This document shows positions 43,931 to 51,066 of a stretch of DNA of 64,000 nt, in pieces (positions within the stretch are counted from its first letter, which is position 1; every line of letters starts with the position of its first letter). The notes under the pieces were generated by a model that saw nothing but the letters and a program-made list of their open reading frames with translations, was not told the DNA's origin and did no database searches. The position numbers and the translations under genes are program-made. The stretch is taken from the NCBI GenBank assembly GCA_963739245.1, contig CAVTZP010000005.1, forward strand, positions 124,001 through 188,000, given 5' to 3'. Source of the stretch: CAVTZP01 sp963739245 (GTDB lineage: Bacteria > Chloroflexota > Dehalococcoidia > Dehalococcoidales > BS750m-G39).

Positions 43931-43963
43931 AAATTGCACATTCAGCCAGAATGTGCAATTTTA
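43931..43963. terminator. Bidirectional terminator
   Basis: Near-perfect stem AAATTGCACATT / AATGTGCAATTT with T-rich ends on both strands, between the convergent nitrilase and HAD genes. Confidence 0.8.
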
Positions 43964-44767
43964 CAACAAAAACTTATTAACCGCCGCTGCCAGACCGCTG
44001 TGGTCAACATCAAGGGTTATATAGTGGGCTATTGCCTTAACCTCATCGGGGGCGTTGCCCATAGCCACCGCCAGACCGACCGAGGAAAGAAGGGGGAGGT
44101 CATTGGTGCCATCCCCTATCGCCATAACCTCAGCCATAGATATGCCTAAATACGAAGCTAACACCAGCAAGGCTTTCCCCTTTGATACCTCAGGGGCAAG
44201 GACATTAGTGAATTCAACCCCGGGATAAGCCGGTGACCTTGCCAGGGAAAAGTGAAGGCGATGGTTAAACCGAAGGCGAAAAGTCTTCGCCTTAGCCGCC
44301 TCCTCAGCCGAGGCGGTTACCAGCCCCCCTTTAATAATCCTCTCTCGCTCCCATAGCCCGGTGAAATCAACCACCGTAGGCTCAAGGTTAAAGAACTCAC
44401 GATGGATTTTAGTCGCCCATGACTCCCGCTCAACGAAAAAACGGGTTAACGAATAAAGCTCAAGATAGGTGTCATTTTGGCGGGCAAATTCAATTGCCTC
44501 CCTTACCACCCGGCTATCAAGCGGCTCGGCATAGACCTCCTCAACGAGGTTAGAGACCAGAGCACCGTCAAAGAAGATGTGATAGCCATCCAGCGCCAAG
44601 CGGTCAATAATTGGCCGGCAACTTTGAGCCGCCCGTCCCGTAGATAGGGAGACCCTTATTCCTGACTGGCGCGCCTTAGCCAGCGCCTCCCTGTCCTCGG
44701 TTGAGATGCTCCCATTCTTGCCGACAAGTGTGCCATCTATATCTACTACTAGTAGCTTATATTTCAT
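43961..44767 (-). CDS. Cof-type HAD phosphatase
   Basis: A 268-residue cytoplasmic phosphatase of the HAD superfamily IIB. Visible: the nucleophile motif VVDIDGTLVG, motif II serine in LSTGRAAQ, the lysine in VSKGKALLVL and the acidic motif IGDGTNDLPLL. Such enzymes dephosphorylate sugar phosphates, PLP or flavin intermediates; a role in the riboflavin pathway's missing phosphatase step is possible but unproven. Confidence 0.88.
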   Translation of the reverse strand: MKYKLLVVDIDGTLVGKNGSISTEDREALAKARQSGIRVSLSTGRAAQSCRPIIDRLALDGYHIFFDGALVSNLVEEVYAEPLDSRVVREAIEFARQNDTYLELYSLTRFFVERESWATKIHREFFNLEPTVVDFTGLWERERIIKGGLVTASAEEAAKAKTFRLRFNHRLHFSLARSPAYPGVEFTNVLAPEVSKGKALLVLASYLGISMAEVMAIGDGTNDLPLLSSVGLAVAMGNAPDEVKAIAHYITLDVDHSGLAAAVNKFLL

Positions 44768-44816
44768 TGCGGCTTTTCGTCACTCATTCTATCATCGCAA
44801 TAACAAATTTCCAAGC

Positions 44817-44845
44817 TTGAATGCACCCAGAAAATAGACTATAAT
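44817..44845 (+). promoter_or_regulatory. Promoter giving a leaderless acpS mRNA
   Basis: TTGAAT at 44817-44822, a 17-base spacer and consensus TATAAT at 44840-44845; the ATG at 44854 lies at the expected start of transcription. No Shine-Dalgarno is seen. Confidence 0.7.
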
Positions 44846-44853
44846 CCCGACTA

Positions 44854-45225
44854 ATGAACTGTGTTGGCATAGATATAATTGAAATCGCCCGCATTGAAAA
44901 GGCTATCGCCCGGCGGGGGGAAGGCTTTCTCCATCGGGTTTATACTGACCCGGAGCTAAGGCTATACCGAAAAAAGCCGTCATCGCTGGCGGCCCGTTTT
45001 GCCGCCAAGGAAGCGGTAATAAAGGCCCTGGGAAAACCAGCCAGTATCAGCCTTAAGGAGATTGAGATATTATCCGAACCAAGTGGCAAGCCGGTGGTCA
45101 ATCTCTACGGTAAGACGCAAAACCAAGCCCGGGGCTTGGGCTTAGATAGGTTTGCTATCAGCCTTTCTCACTCCAAGGAGTATGCCGTCGCCTTAGTTGC
45201 CGGCGAGACTAAAAAACCTCAATGA
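44854..45225 (+). CDS. acpS: Holo-[acyl-carrier-protein] synthase
   Basis: Transfers phosphopantetheine from CoA to ACP. The 123-residue protein shows GIDIIEIARIEKAI with the metal aspartate, FAAKEAVIKAL with the second acidic residue, and ISLSHSKEYAVA. Standard length. Uses CoA made from the pantothenate pathway. It heads the group acpS, yebC, ruvC, ruvA; yebC follows after 53 bases. Confidence 0.95.
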   Translation: MNCVGIDIIEIARIEKAIARRGEGFLHRVYTDPELRLYRKKPSSLAARFAAKEAVIKALGKPASISLKEIEILSEPSGKPVVNLYGKTQNQARGLGLDRFAISLSHSKEYAVALVAGETKKPQ

Positions 45226-45278
45226 ACCTCTTTACCCTGAGACAATTAAGGTGCTAGAATTTAGAAAGAGGGTAAGAT

Positions 45279-46043
45279 ATGTCGGGGCATTCTAAGTGGT
45301 CAACGATTAAGCGTCAAAAGGGGGTGGCTGACGCCAAGCGGGGGCAGATTTTTACCAAGCTCGCCCGCGAGATTATTGTTGCCGTGCGGGAGGGGGGAAG
45401 TAACTCCGAAGCAAACTTCAGGCTCAGGCTAGCCATACAGAAAGCCCGCGATAGTAACATGCCGCTGGATAATATAGATAGAGCCATCAAGCGGGGCAGC
45501 GGGCAGGCAGAAGGGGCCAGCCTGGCGGAGTTGGTGCTTGAGGGCTACGGACCGAGCGGGACGGCGATTCTGGTATCGGCGCTGAGTGACAATCGCAATC
45601 GTACCTTACAGGAGGTAAGAAGTATATTCTTCCGTCACGGTGGTAATTTGGGGGAGAGTGGCTGTGTCGCCTGGCTCTTTGACTCCCGGGGCGTGATCAC
45701 GGTGGACACCAAGGAGCGTGATGCTGAGGCGCTAGCCCTGGAGGCTATTGATGCCGGTGCCGAGGATGTCAAGATTGAGAATAACTATATTGAGGTCTAT
45801 ACCAAGCCAGAGGAACTGGAGAAGGTTAGGGGAGCGCTGAAGCAGAAGAATATACCCATAGCCTCGTCTGAGCTATCCATGGTGCCCAAGACCGTCGTCC
45901 AGCTGGAGGAAAAGGCAGCGTTGCAAGCATTGAAGCTACTGGATAAGCTGGAGGAGCTGGATGAGGTGCAGTATGTCTCTAGCAATGCTGATTTTCCCGA
46001 CTCTATTCTGGAGAAATACCAGTCGTTGAGCCCAGCCCGATGA
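45279..46043 (+). CDS. YebC/TACO1 family protein
   Basis: A 254-residue protein beginning with the family signature MSGHSKWSTIKRQKGVADAK, with GYGPSGTAILV and LGESGCVAWLF. Members are translation- or transcription-linked factors; in several bacteria they help ribosomes at proline-rich stretches. yebC-ruvC-ruvA is a common gene order. Its stop overlaps the ruvC start (ATGA). Confidence 0.95.
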   Translation: MSGHSKWSTIKRQKGVADAKRGQIFTKLAREIIVAVREGGSNSEANFRLRLAIQKARDSNMPLDNIDRAIKRGSGQAEGASLAELVLEGYGPSGTAILVSALSDNRNRTLQEVRSIFFRHGGNLGESGCVAWLFDSRGVITVDTKERDAEALALEAIDAGAEDVKIENNYIEVYTKPEELEKVRGALKQKNIPIASSELSMVPKTVVQLEEKAALQALKLLDKLEELDEVQYVSSNADFPDSILEKYQSLSPAR

Positions 46044-46582
46044 GAATCTTAGGTATTGACCCAGGCACAATAACCATGGGCTATGGTGTTATTGAGGCTA
46101 AGGATGATAATGTCACCATGGTTGATTGCAGTGCTCTAAATGCTCCTCAGTCCTCCACCATGGGGGAGCGCTTAAATTATCTCCACCAGAGGCTTTTGGA
46201 AGTTATTTCACGCTATCAGCCTGATGTCGTGGCTATAGAGCAGCCATTTATGGCCAAGAATGTAAAAGCCACGCTAGCGATAGGTATGGCTCAGGCGATA
46301 GCTATCCTGGCAGCAGCAAGCAAGGGAATCCCAATCTATGAATACACCCCAGCCCAGGTAAAACAGAGGGTTACCAACTACGGGGGTAGCTCCAAGGAGC
46401 AGGTTCAGGAGATGGTCAAGCTCCAGCTCGGCTTGCCTCAGGTTCCTCAGTCCAGCGATGCCGCCGATGCTCTAGCCGTAGCCCTTTGTCATGTGCGGGA
46501 AACACATTTAGATAGCCTGCTGGCTAAGCTGAGGGGAAATGATAGCTGGTCTTCAGGGCAAACTACAGGCGATAGGCAATAG
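46040..46582 (+). CDS. ruvC: Holliday junction resolvase
   Basis: Nuclease that cuts Holliday junctions. The 180-residue protein has the catalytic aspartate in RILGIDPGTITMGYG, the glutamate in AIEQPFMAKN, and the C-terminal acidic DAADALAVALCH. Overlaps yebC by four bases at the start and ruvA by 44 bases at the end. Confidence 0.96.
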   Translation: MRILGIDPGTITMGYGVIEAKDDNVTMVDCSALNAPQSSTMGERLNYLHQRLLEVISRYQPDVVAIEQPFMAKNVKATLAIGMAQAIAILAAASKGIPIYEYTPAQVKQRVTNYGGSSKEQVQEMVKLQLGLPQVPQSSDAADALAVALCHVRETHLDSLLAKLRGNDSWSSGQTTGDRQ

Positions 46583-47117
46583 TTGGGCAATCATTAATGT
46601 TGGCGGCATAAGCTTTCAGGTATACATGCCTACCTCCACCCTGAGCACACTGGGGGTTATTGGTGAGGAGGTGGAGCTATATACCCACCTCCACCTGAGG
46701 GAGGATAACGCCACCCTCTATGGCTTTGCCACCGCCGAGGAGCTGGGGCTATTTCAGACCGTGACTACCGTATCGGGGGTGGGACCAAAGTTAGCCCTGG
46801 CGATGCTCTCAGCGATGAGCGTGGAAAAGCTGACCATGGCTATTGTCACCGGCAGTGCCGACCTTTTATCTGAGGTTCCGGGGATAGGCAAGAAGACGGC
46901 AAACCGGCTTATCCTTGAGCTTAAAGGGAAGCTGGCTGCTGGCTGGGTAGCTCCCACCGGGCTAGCCGAGGAGAACACCGATGTCCTAGCGGCGCTCACT
47001 TCGCTGGGCTACTCAGTAAGAGAAGCCAGCCGTGCCGTTGCCACCCTACCCTCAGACCAGAAATTAAGCCTTGAGGAAAAGATTAAGCTGGTACTCCAAT
47101 ATTTTGGAGGTAAGTAA
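46539..47117 (+). CDS. ruvA: Holliday junction branch-migration protein A
   Basis: Binds Holliday junctions and loads RuvB. The 192-residue protein begins MIAGLQGKLQ in the family style, has two helix-hairpin-helix motifs (GVGPKLALAML, VPGIGKKTANRL) and the C-terminal RuvB-binding domain. The start lies within ruvC, leaving a 44-base overlap. ruvB, usually next, is absent; a TPR gene follows instead after 17 bases. Confidence 0.95.
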   Translation: MIAGLQGKLQAIGNSWAIINVGGISFQVYMPTSTLSTLGVIGEEVELYTHLHLREDNATLYGFATAEELGLFQTVTTVSGVGPKLALAMLSAMSVEKLTMAIVTGSADLLSEVPGIGKKTANRLILELKGKLAAGWVAPTGLAEENTDVLAALTSLGYSVREASRAVATLPSDQKLSLEEKIKLVLQYFGGK

Positions 47118-47134
47118 AGACTGGGAGGCAGATT

Positions 47135-48415
47135 ATGGGACTCATCACGAAATGCCCTCTAACCGGTGTTTCCTGCAGCAAGCCTGTAGCAATAGAGGAG
47201 AAAACCTTTTTCCTCGCTGAGGCGGAAGAGCCAGATTACGATAGGCAACGCCGCAAAAAAGCGATACAGGAAGCTATCGCCGATGAATACAAGATACGAA
47301 GCGCTCTAGATGAAAATGGGGTAAATGCTTTCACCTGCCAAATCTGCGAGATGATTCAAACCTGTGCCCGCGGCATAGCTGATATAACACAAAACAATGC
47401 TAATGTTCTACTGGAATTAGGCATGATGCTAGCCCTGGGTAAGCCAACAATAATACTATTGAAAAAGGGACATGAGCCGCAGCTAAGATTACCTTCTGAA
47501 GTCGTGGCCACAGAAATCATGCTCTTCGAAGAGTACTTGGACATAATAGACCAGTTGAGGGAAGTGGTGAAGAAACAACCACCCCCAGTATCACCCCCAA
47601 GCCTTATTCCAGATTTAGAGAAGACGACACCCCCGTTTACTGATGAGCTGAGGAAGATGGCAGATGACATAGCCAGGGAGTTCAAGGAAAGCGTTGAGGA
47701 GGCCAAGCTAGACACGGTAGCACTTAGGGACAAAAAGATTGAAGTTCCCTCTGAGCTCAGCCAAAGAATAGACAATCTGGAAGAGAAGCTAAATGAGATG
47801 GTAAAGCTGGGTTTTACCATAGATGCTAAGACTGCCTTTCTACGGGGTAACTACTATTATAACCAGGGGAAATATAATGAAGCCCTTGCTGACTACAATC
47901 GGTCTCTGGAGCTAAGACCTGATGACCCAGATACCCTCTGCAATCAGGGCACGACCTATGGTGAACTAGGGAGGTATGACAAAGCGCTCGCCGACTACAA
48001 TCGGGCTTTGGAGCTAAGACCTGACAATCCAGATACCCTGTGCAATCGGGGCACGATCTATTATAAGCTGGGGATGTATAACGAAGCGCTCGCCGACTAC
48101 AAACGGGCTTTAGAGCTGAGACCCCAAGACCCCACCACCCTCTACAATCGGGGCACTACCTATGCCAAGCTAGGGAGGTATGAGGAAGCCCTCGCCGACT
48201 ACAATCGGTCTCTGGAGCTAAGGCCTGACCACCAAAGTACATTGTACAATATAGCCTGTCTTCTCTCACTCTGGGGGAAAACCGATGATGCGCTTACTTA
48301 TCTGGAGAAAGCCGTCGGCAGAGATGAGAGATATCGTCAGATGGCGAAGATGGATAAAGACTTTGATGGTATTCGGGATGATCTCCGCCTCAAGAAGCTA
48401 ACGGAATCTGTCTAA
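47135..48415 (+). CDS. TIR/deoxyribosyltransferase-like domain protein with TPR repeats
   Basis: A 426-residue protein. Residues about 1-140 have a cysteine pattern (KCPLTGVSCSKP, CQICEMIQTC) and the motif DITQNNANVLLELGMMLALGKPTIILL, resembling the nucleoside-deoxyribosyltransferase/TIR-like fold found in defence effectors. A proline-rich linker and coiled coil (about 150-230) follow, then four to five TPR repeats (about 235-400) of the form NRALELRPDNPDTL, encoded by 102-base near-repeats. TPRs bind partner proteins. An NAD-consuming immune role is possible but unproven; the catalytic glutamate would be the one in LELG. Confidence 0.7.
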   Translation: MGLITKCPLTGVSCSKPVAIEEKTFFLAEAEEPDYDRQRRKKAIQEAIADEYKIRSALDENGVNAFTCQICEMIQTCARGIADITQNNANVLLELGMMLALGKPTIILLKKGHEPQLRLPSEVVATEIMLFEEYLDIIDQLREVVKKQPPPVSPPSLIPDLEKTTPPFTDELRKMADDIAREFKESVEEAKLDTVALRDKKIEVPSELSQRIDNLEEKLNEMVKLGFTIDAKTAFLRGNYYYNQGKYNEALADYNRSLELRPDDPDTLCNQGTTYGELGRYDKALADYNRALELRPDNPDTLCNRGTIYYKLGMYNEALADYKRALELRPQDPTTLYNRGTTYAKLGRYEEALADYNRSLELRPDHQSTLYNIACLLSLWGKTDDALTYLEKAVGRDERYRQMAKMDKDFDGIRDDLRLKKLTESV

Positions 48416-48432
48416 TTTTTTTGGGGGAAGTG

Positions 48433-48873
48433 ATGAAGGCAAGCGAAGGGAAAATAGGGCGGGTGTTTGTGGTGAGGCTTGAGGACGGCGATGTGGTGCC
48501 CACCTGCATTGAGCGCTTCGCCGCAGAGAAGGGAATATCAGTCGGGCATGTTATTCTGGTGGGGGGAATCGGGAGTGGTGAGGTTGTAGTTGGCCCCCGT
48601 GATTCCGCGAAAATGCCCCCCGAACCAATGCTCCTCCCCGTTGACGGCGTTCATGAAGTTGTCGGCGTGGGCATAATCGCCCCGGATAAAGATGGCAAGC
48701 CCGGCCTCCATATCCACGCCTCATTGGGGCGGTCGGGGCAGACTATGACCGGCTGCCTCCGCCCCGGCGTTAAGACCTGGCTGGTGGGGGAAGCCATCAT
48801 CTACGAGATTTTAGGGGCTAAAGTCTCCCGCCTCCCCGATAAAGCGAGCGGGTTTAGTTTGATGGAGATGTGA
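48433..48873 (+). CDS. PPC/DUF296-domain protein
   Basis: About 146 residues with the PPC (plants-and-prokaryotes-conserved) fold: RVFVVRLEDGDVV, GHVILVGGIGSGEVVVG, and HIHASLGR with metal-ligand histidines. In plants this domain is part of AT-hook DNA-binding proteins; bacterial stand-alone versions have no settled role. In-frame codons start at a TTG (48421), but GGGGGAAG lies between it and the ATG at 48433, which is chosen. Follows the TPR gene by 17 bases. Confidence 0.75.
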   Translation: MKASEGKIGRVFVVRLEDGDVVPTCIERFAAEKGISVGHVILVGGIGSGEVVVGPRDSAKMPPEPMLLPVDGVHEVVGVGIIAPDKDGKPGLHIHASLGRSGQTMTGCLRPGVKTWLVGEAIIYEILGAKVSRLPDKASGFSLMEM

Positions 48874-48930
48874 GGGGGAAGGAATCAGCCACACAAAAGC
48901 TTATAGAACCGACAATCCAGGAGACGATAC

Positions 48931-49857
48931 ATGTCCCTTCTAAGAGAAATTCAGAGTGACGCTGTAGATAAGAATGTGGACATCTCCGTGCTCTTACGTA
49001 AGTGTAAAATTCTCGCCGCACGACTTGGAAATGAAGAATTTAAACTATGGGTCGAACGTGAGCTAAACGGCTATACGTCCAAAGAAGATGTGCCAGGCTA
49101 TCGGATACTAAAGGCAGAGTCCTATGGGTATTTTGCCGGTATAGCAGGTAGTGCTCTAAAGAACGCACCGATACCTCTTTCATATATATCAGGTATATCA
49201 AAGGAATGGAAGGAGTTTATAACTACTCTTTATCTTATGAATCCCATAAGTTATTTTACTTCCTTCACGAAAAATCGGAGTGGTAATGATGTTCTTAAAA
49301 TCGATTGGCCTGCCGACTTAATTGCATATGTTGGAGATAAGATCTATGAGGGCATGAATTGTATGAGTGCTTGGAGAATTATTTCATGCAGCTCGATATT
49401 TTCGCTTCTTGATACTGTTAGGAATCGAATTCTTAGTTTTGCTCTGGAAATTGAGGCAGAGGCACCAGATGCAGGAGAGGCTGAACCCAACATCAAGCCC
49501 CTAGCTGATGAGCGAGTGTCCCAAGTATTTAATACCTACATTATGGGAAATGTTGCTAACCTAGCTACTGGTAGCCAAAACGTTGCACAAAGCACCCAAA
49601 TTACAGTGTTTCAGAATGACCTTGACAGTTTAAAACAATATTTGGCGTCCCTTGGGATTCATGAACCAGATTTGAAAAAACTTGAACAGGCTATTCACGA
49701 GGATGCACAGTCTGGAGTGAAAGGGGATCTAGGTAGCAAGGTTAAGGCCTGGATGGGGAAAATGATAAATAAGGCTGGAACTAGCACATGGAACGTAGCA
49801 GTTTCTGTAGCCGCTATACTTCTTGCGGAAGCCCTCAAGAAGTATTATGGTCTCTAG
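48931..49857 (+). CDS. AbiTii-domain abortive-infection-type protein
   Basis: A 308-residue protein. The N-terminal part (SLLREIQSDAVDKNVDIS, LLRKCKILAARLGNEEF, ELNGY) matches the AbiTii domain found in phage-resistance proteins. The middle has GNVANLATGSQNVAQSTQ, of the short repeat type seen in such proteins, and the last 25 residues are hydrophobic (WNVAVSVAAILLAEALKKYY), which could insert in a membrane. AT-rich compared with ruvA and uvrB. A GGAG sequence precedes the ATG and a strong terminator follows. Confidence 0.8.
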   Translation: MSLLREIQSDAVDKNVDISVLLRKCKILAARLGNEEFKLWVERELNGYTSKEDVPGYRILKAESYGYFAGIAGSALKNAPIPLSYISGISKEWKEFITTLYLMNPISYFTSFTKNRSGNDVLKIDWPADLIAYVGDKIYEGMNCMSAWRIISCSSIFSLLDTVRNRILSFALEIEAEAPDAGEAEPNIKPLADERVSQVFNTYIMGNVANLATGSQNVAQSTQITVFQNDLDSLKQYLASLGIHEPDLKKLEQAIHEDAQSGVKGDLGSKVKAWMGKMINKAGTSTWNVAVSVAAILLAEALKKYYGL

Positions 49858-49889
49858 TGAGCGACTTAGCCACCCTTAAGGTGAGTCTA

Positions 49890-49913
49890 AGAGAGCCTCG
49901 CGCTCTCTTTTTT
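49890..49913 (+). terminator. Terminator after the AbiTii gene
   Basis: Stem AGAGAGC/GCTCTCT with loop CTCGC, followed by a run of six T residues. Confidence 0.85.
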
Positions 49914-49917
49914 ATTT

Positions 49918-50045
49918 CCCTCCCCCTCACGGGAGAAATTTCTAAATCCTAATATCTAAACTCTAAACAGGCACGAATTGCGTTGTTTAGTATTTCGGAT
50001 TTCGTGCTTCGAGTTTCTGATGAGGGGGTGAGGTAGATAAAAAAC
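49918..50045. repeat. Partial repeat element with short direct-repeat core
   Basis: The right edge GATGAGGGGGTGAGGTAGAT resembles the end of the palindromic repeats above. Between lie alternating words (AAATCCTAATATC, TCTAAACTC, GGCACGAAT, and TTTCGTGCTTCGAGTTTC) that form a weak hairpin. No ORF. Confidence 0.5.
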
Positions 50046-50077
50046 CCCCTATAAGCTATACTATTAGCAGGATTGCT

Positions 50078-50701
50078 ATGCCCCAGTTTGAAATTATTAT
50101 AGCCATCATCGCTACGCTTTTTGCCGTGGTCGCGGCGGGGGCGGGAGTGTATTTTTTACTCCGCGGGCTGGGCTTTTTCCAGTATCTGGGTGGGAAGAAG
50201 AGCAGCTTGAGCGCAGTGAGCAAAGAAGCGCTGGTGAATAATCTTTTAGCTTTGAACGACTCGGCTAAGCCATATCATATTGCCAGGGGTGAAGATACTG
50301 ACCTCGTTGCCGAGTGGAAGTTTGTTGACGCCTCCTGGTATGGCATACTCAGCAAGAGCGGGCTGAAGGGGGCATACCGGATGAACCTTCTACTTGACGA
50401 AGCAAGGCGCTCCGTCCGGTGCTATGAAGAGCTTGGCTCGGTAACCTGGTCAGCCGGCGCCAGCGGGTTAGTTCCCAGCGTTCACTACCAGAAAAGCTTC
50501 TTCGGCGGCAGGGTATTGTACAAAAAGGAGTACGGGAAGGGTTACGGGATAAAGGAGCCGGGAAGCCTTAAATTCGAAAAGGTATATGACTATAAGTTTG
50601 ATATTAATGACATCAGGCAACCAGTGATAGCGGCGGTTGAGGGGAGTGGTTGGGAGTGGGTGCCGGTAACAGCCCGGAGACACGCCGCATACAAGGTATA
50701 G
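50078..50701 (+). CDS. Membrane-anchored protein of unknown function
   Basis: A 207-residue protein with one N-terminal hydrophobic helix (residues about 6-30) and an otherwise soluble domain with many aromatic and charged residues (for example WKFVDASWYGILSKSG). The domain probably faces the cytoplasm or the outside as a single-pass anchored module. I do not recognise the family. It is isolated: repeats lie upstream, and the convergent dodecin gene ends 34 bases after it. Confidence 0.6.
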   Translation: MPQFEIIIAIIATLFAVVAAGAGVYFLLRGLGFFQYLGGKKSSLSAVSKEALVNNLLALNDSAKPYHIARGEDTDLVAEWKFVDASWYGILSKSGLKGAYRMNLLLDEARRSVRCYEELGSVTWSAGASGLVPSVHYQKSFFGGRVLYKKEYGKGYGIKEPGSLKFEKVYDYKFDINDIRQPVIAAVEGSGWEWVPVTARRHAAYKV

Positions 50702-50735
50702 ACTGCCCTATGTCAAATGTTGAGTTAGGTGGTGG

Positions 50736-50948
50736 TTAACTGCCTTCGTATTTGAAGGAGACCTTTATCTTGGCGCGGTAGCTGATTATCTTCCCCTTAT
50801 CAATCTGCATATCCAGCTCTTCAATTTCGGCAATGCGAAGGTCGCGCAGTGACTTCGCCGCCGTCTCCACCGCTATCTTTGCCGCATCCTCCCAGGACTT
50901 GGGGCTGGTCCCCACTAGTGTGATTATCTTGTAAACGCTGTCTGACAT
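50736..50948 (-). CDS. Dodecin-family flavin-binding protein
   Basis: A 70-residue protein with the dodecin pattern: a strand VYKIITLVGTSPKSWEDA, a helix AAKIAVETAAKSLRDL, and strands containing SYRAKIKVSFKYEG. Dodecins form 12-subunit shells that store or buffer riboflavin, FMN or CoA. In an organism with a large flavin demand it may serve as a flavin buffer (inference). Single gene, divergent from uvrB. Confidence 0.9.
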   Translation of the reverse strand: MSDSVYKIITLVGTSPKSWEDAAKIAVETAAKSLRDLRIAEIEELDMQIDKGKIISYRAKIKVSFKYEGS

Positions 50949-51024
50949 GGTTCTCTCCTTTTACTCTTTTAATCAGGTAGATGCTATTTTACAGGGCAAG
51001 CTCCCCATAGTCAATAGCCCTAAA

Positions 51025-51053
51025 TTGTAACTGCTGTACCGAGAGGCTATACT
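51025..51053 (+). promoter_or_regulatory. Promoter of uvrB
   Basis: TTGTAA at 51025-51030, a 17-base spacer and TATACT at 51048-51053. The ATG at 51067 is about seven bases after the likely transcription start. Confidence 0.65.
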
Positions 51054-51066
51054 ATTTGTAGAACCT

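Noticed and set aside
47829..48250. Regular 102-base repeats as a CRISPR-like array
   Set aside because: The repeats are in frame and encode TPR units; there are no identical short repeats with unique spacers.
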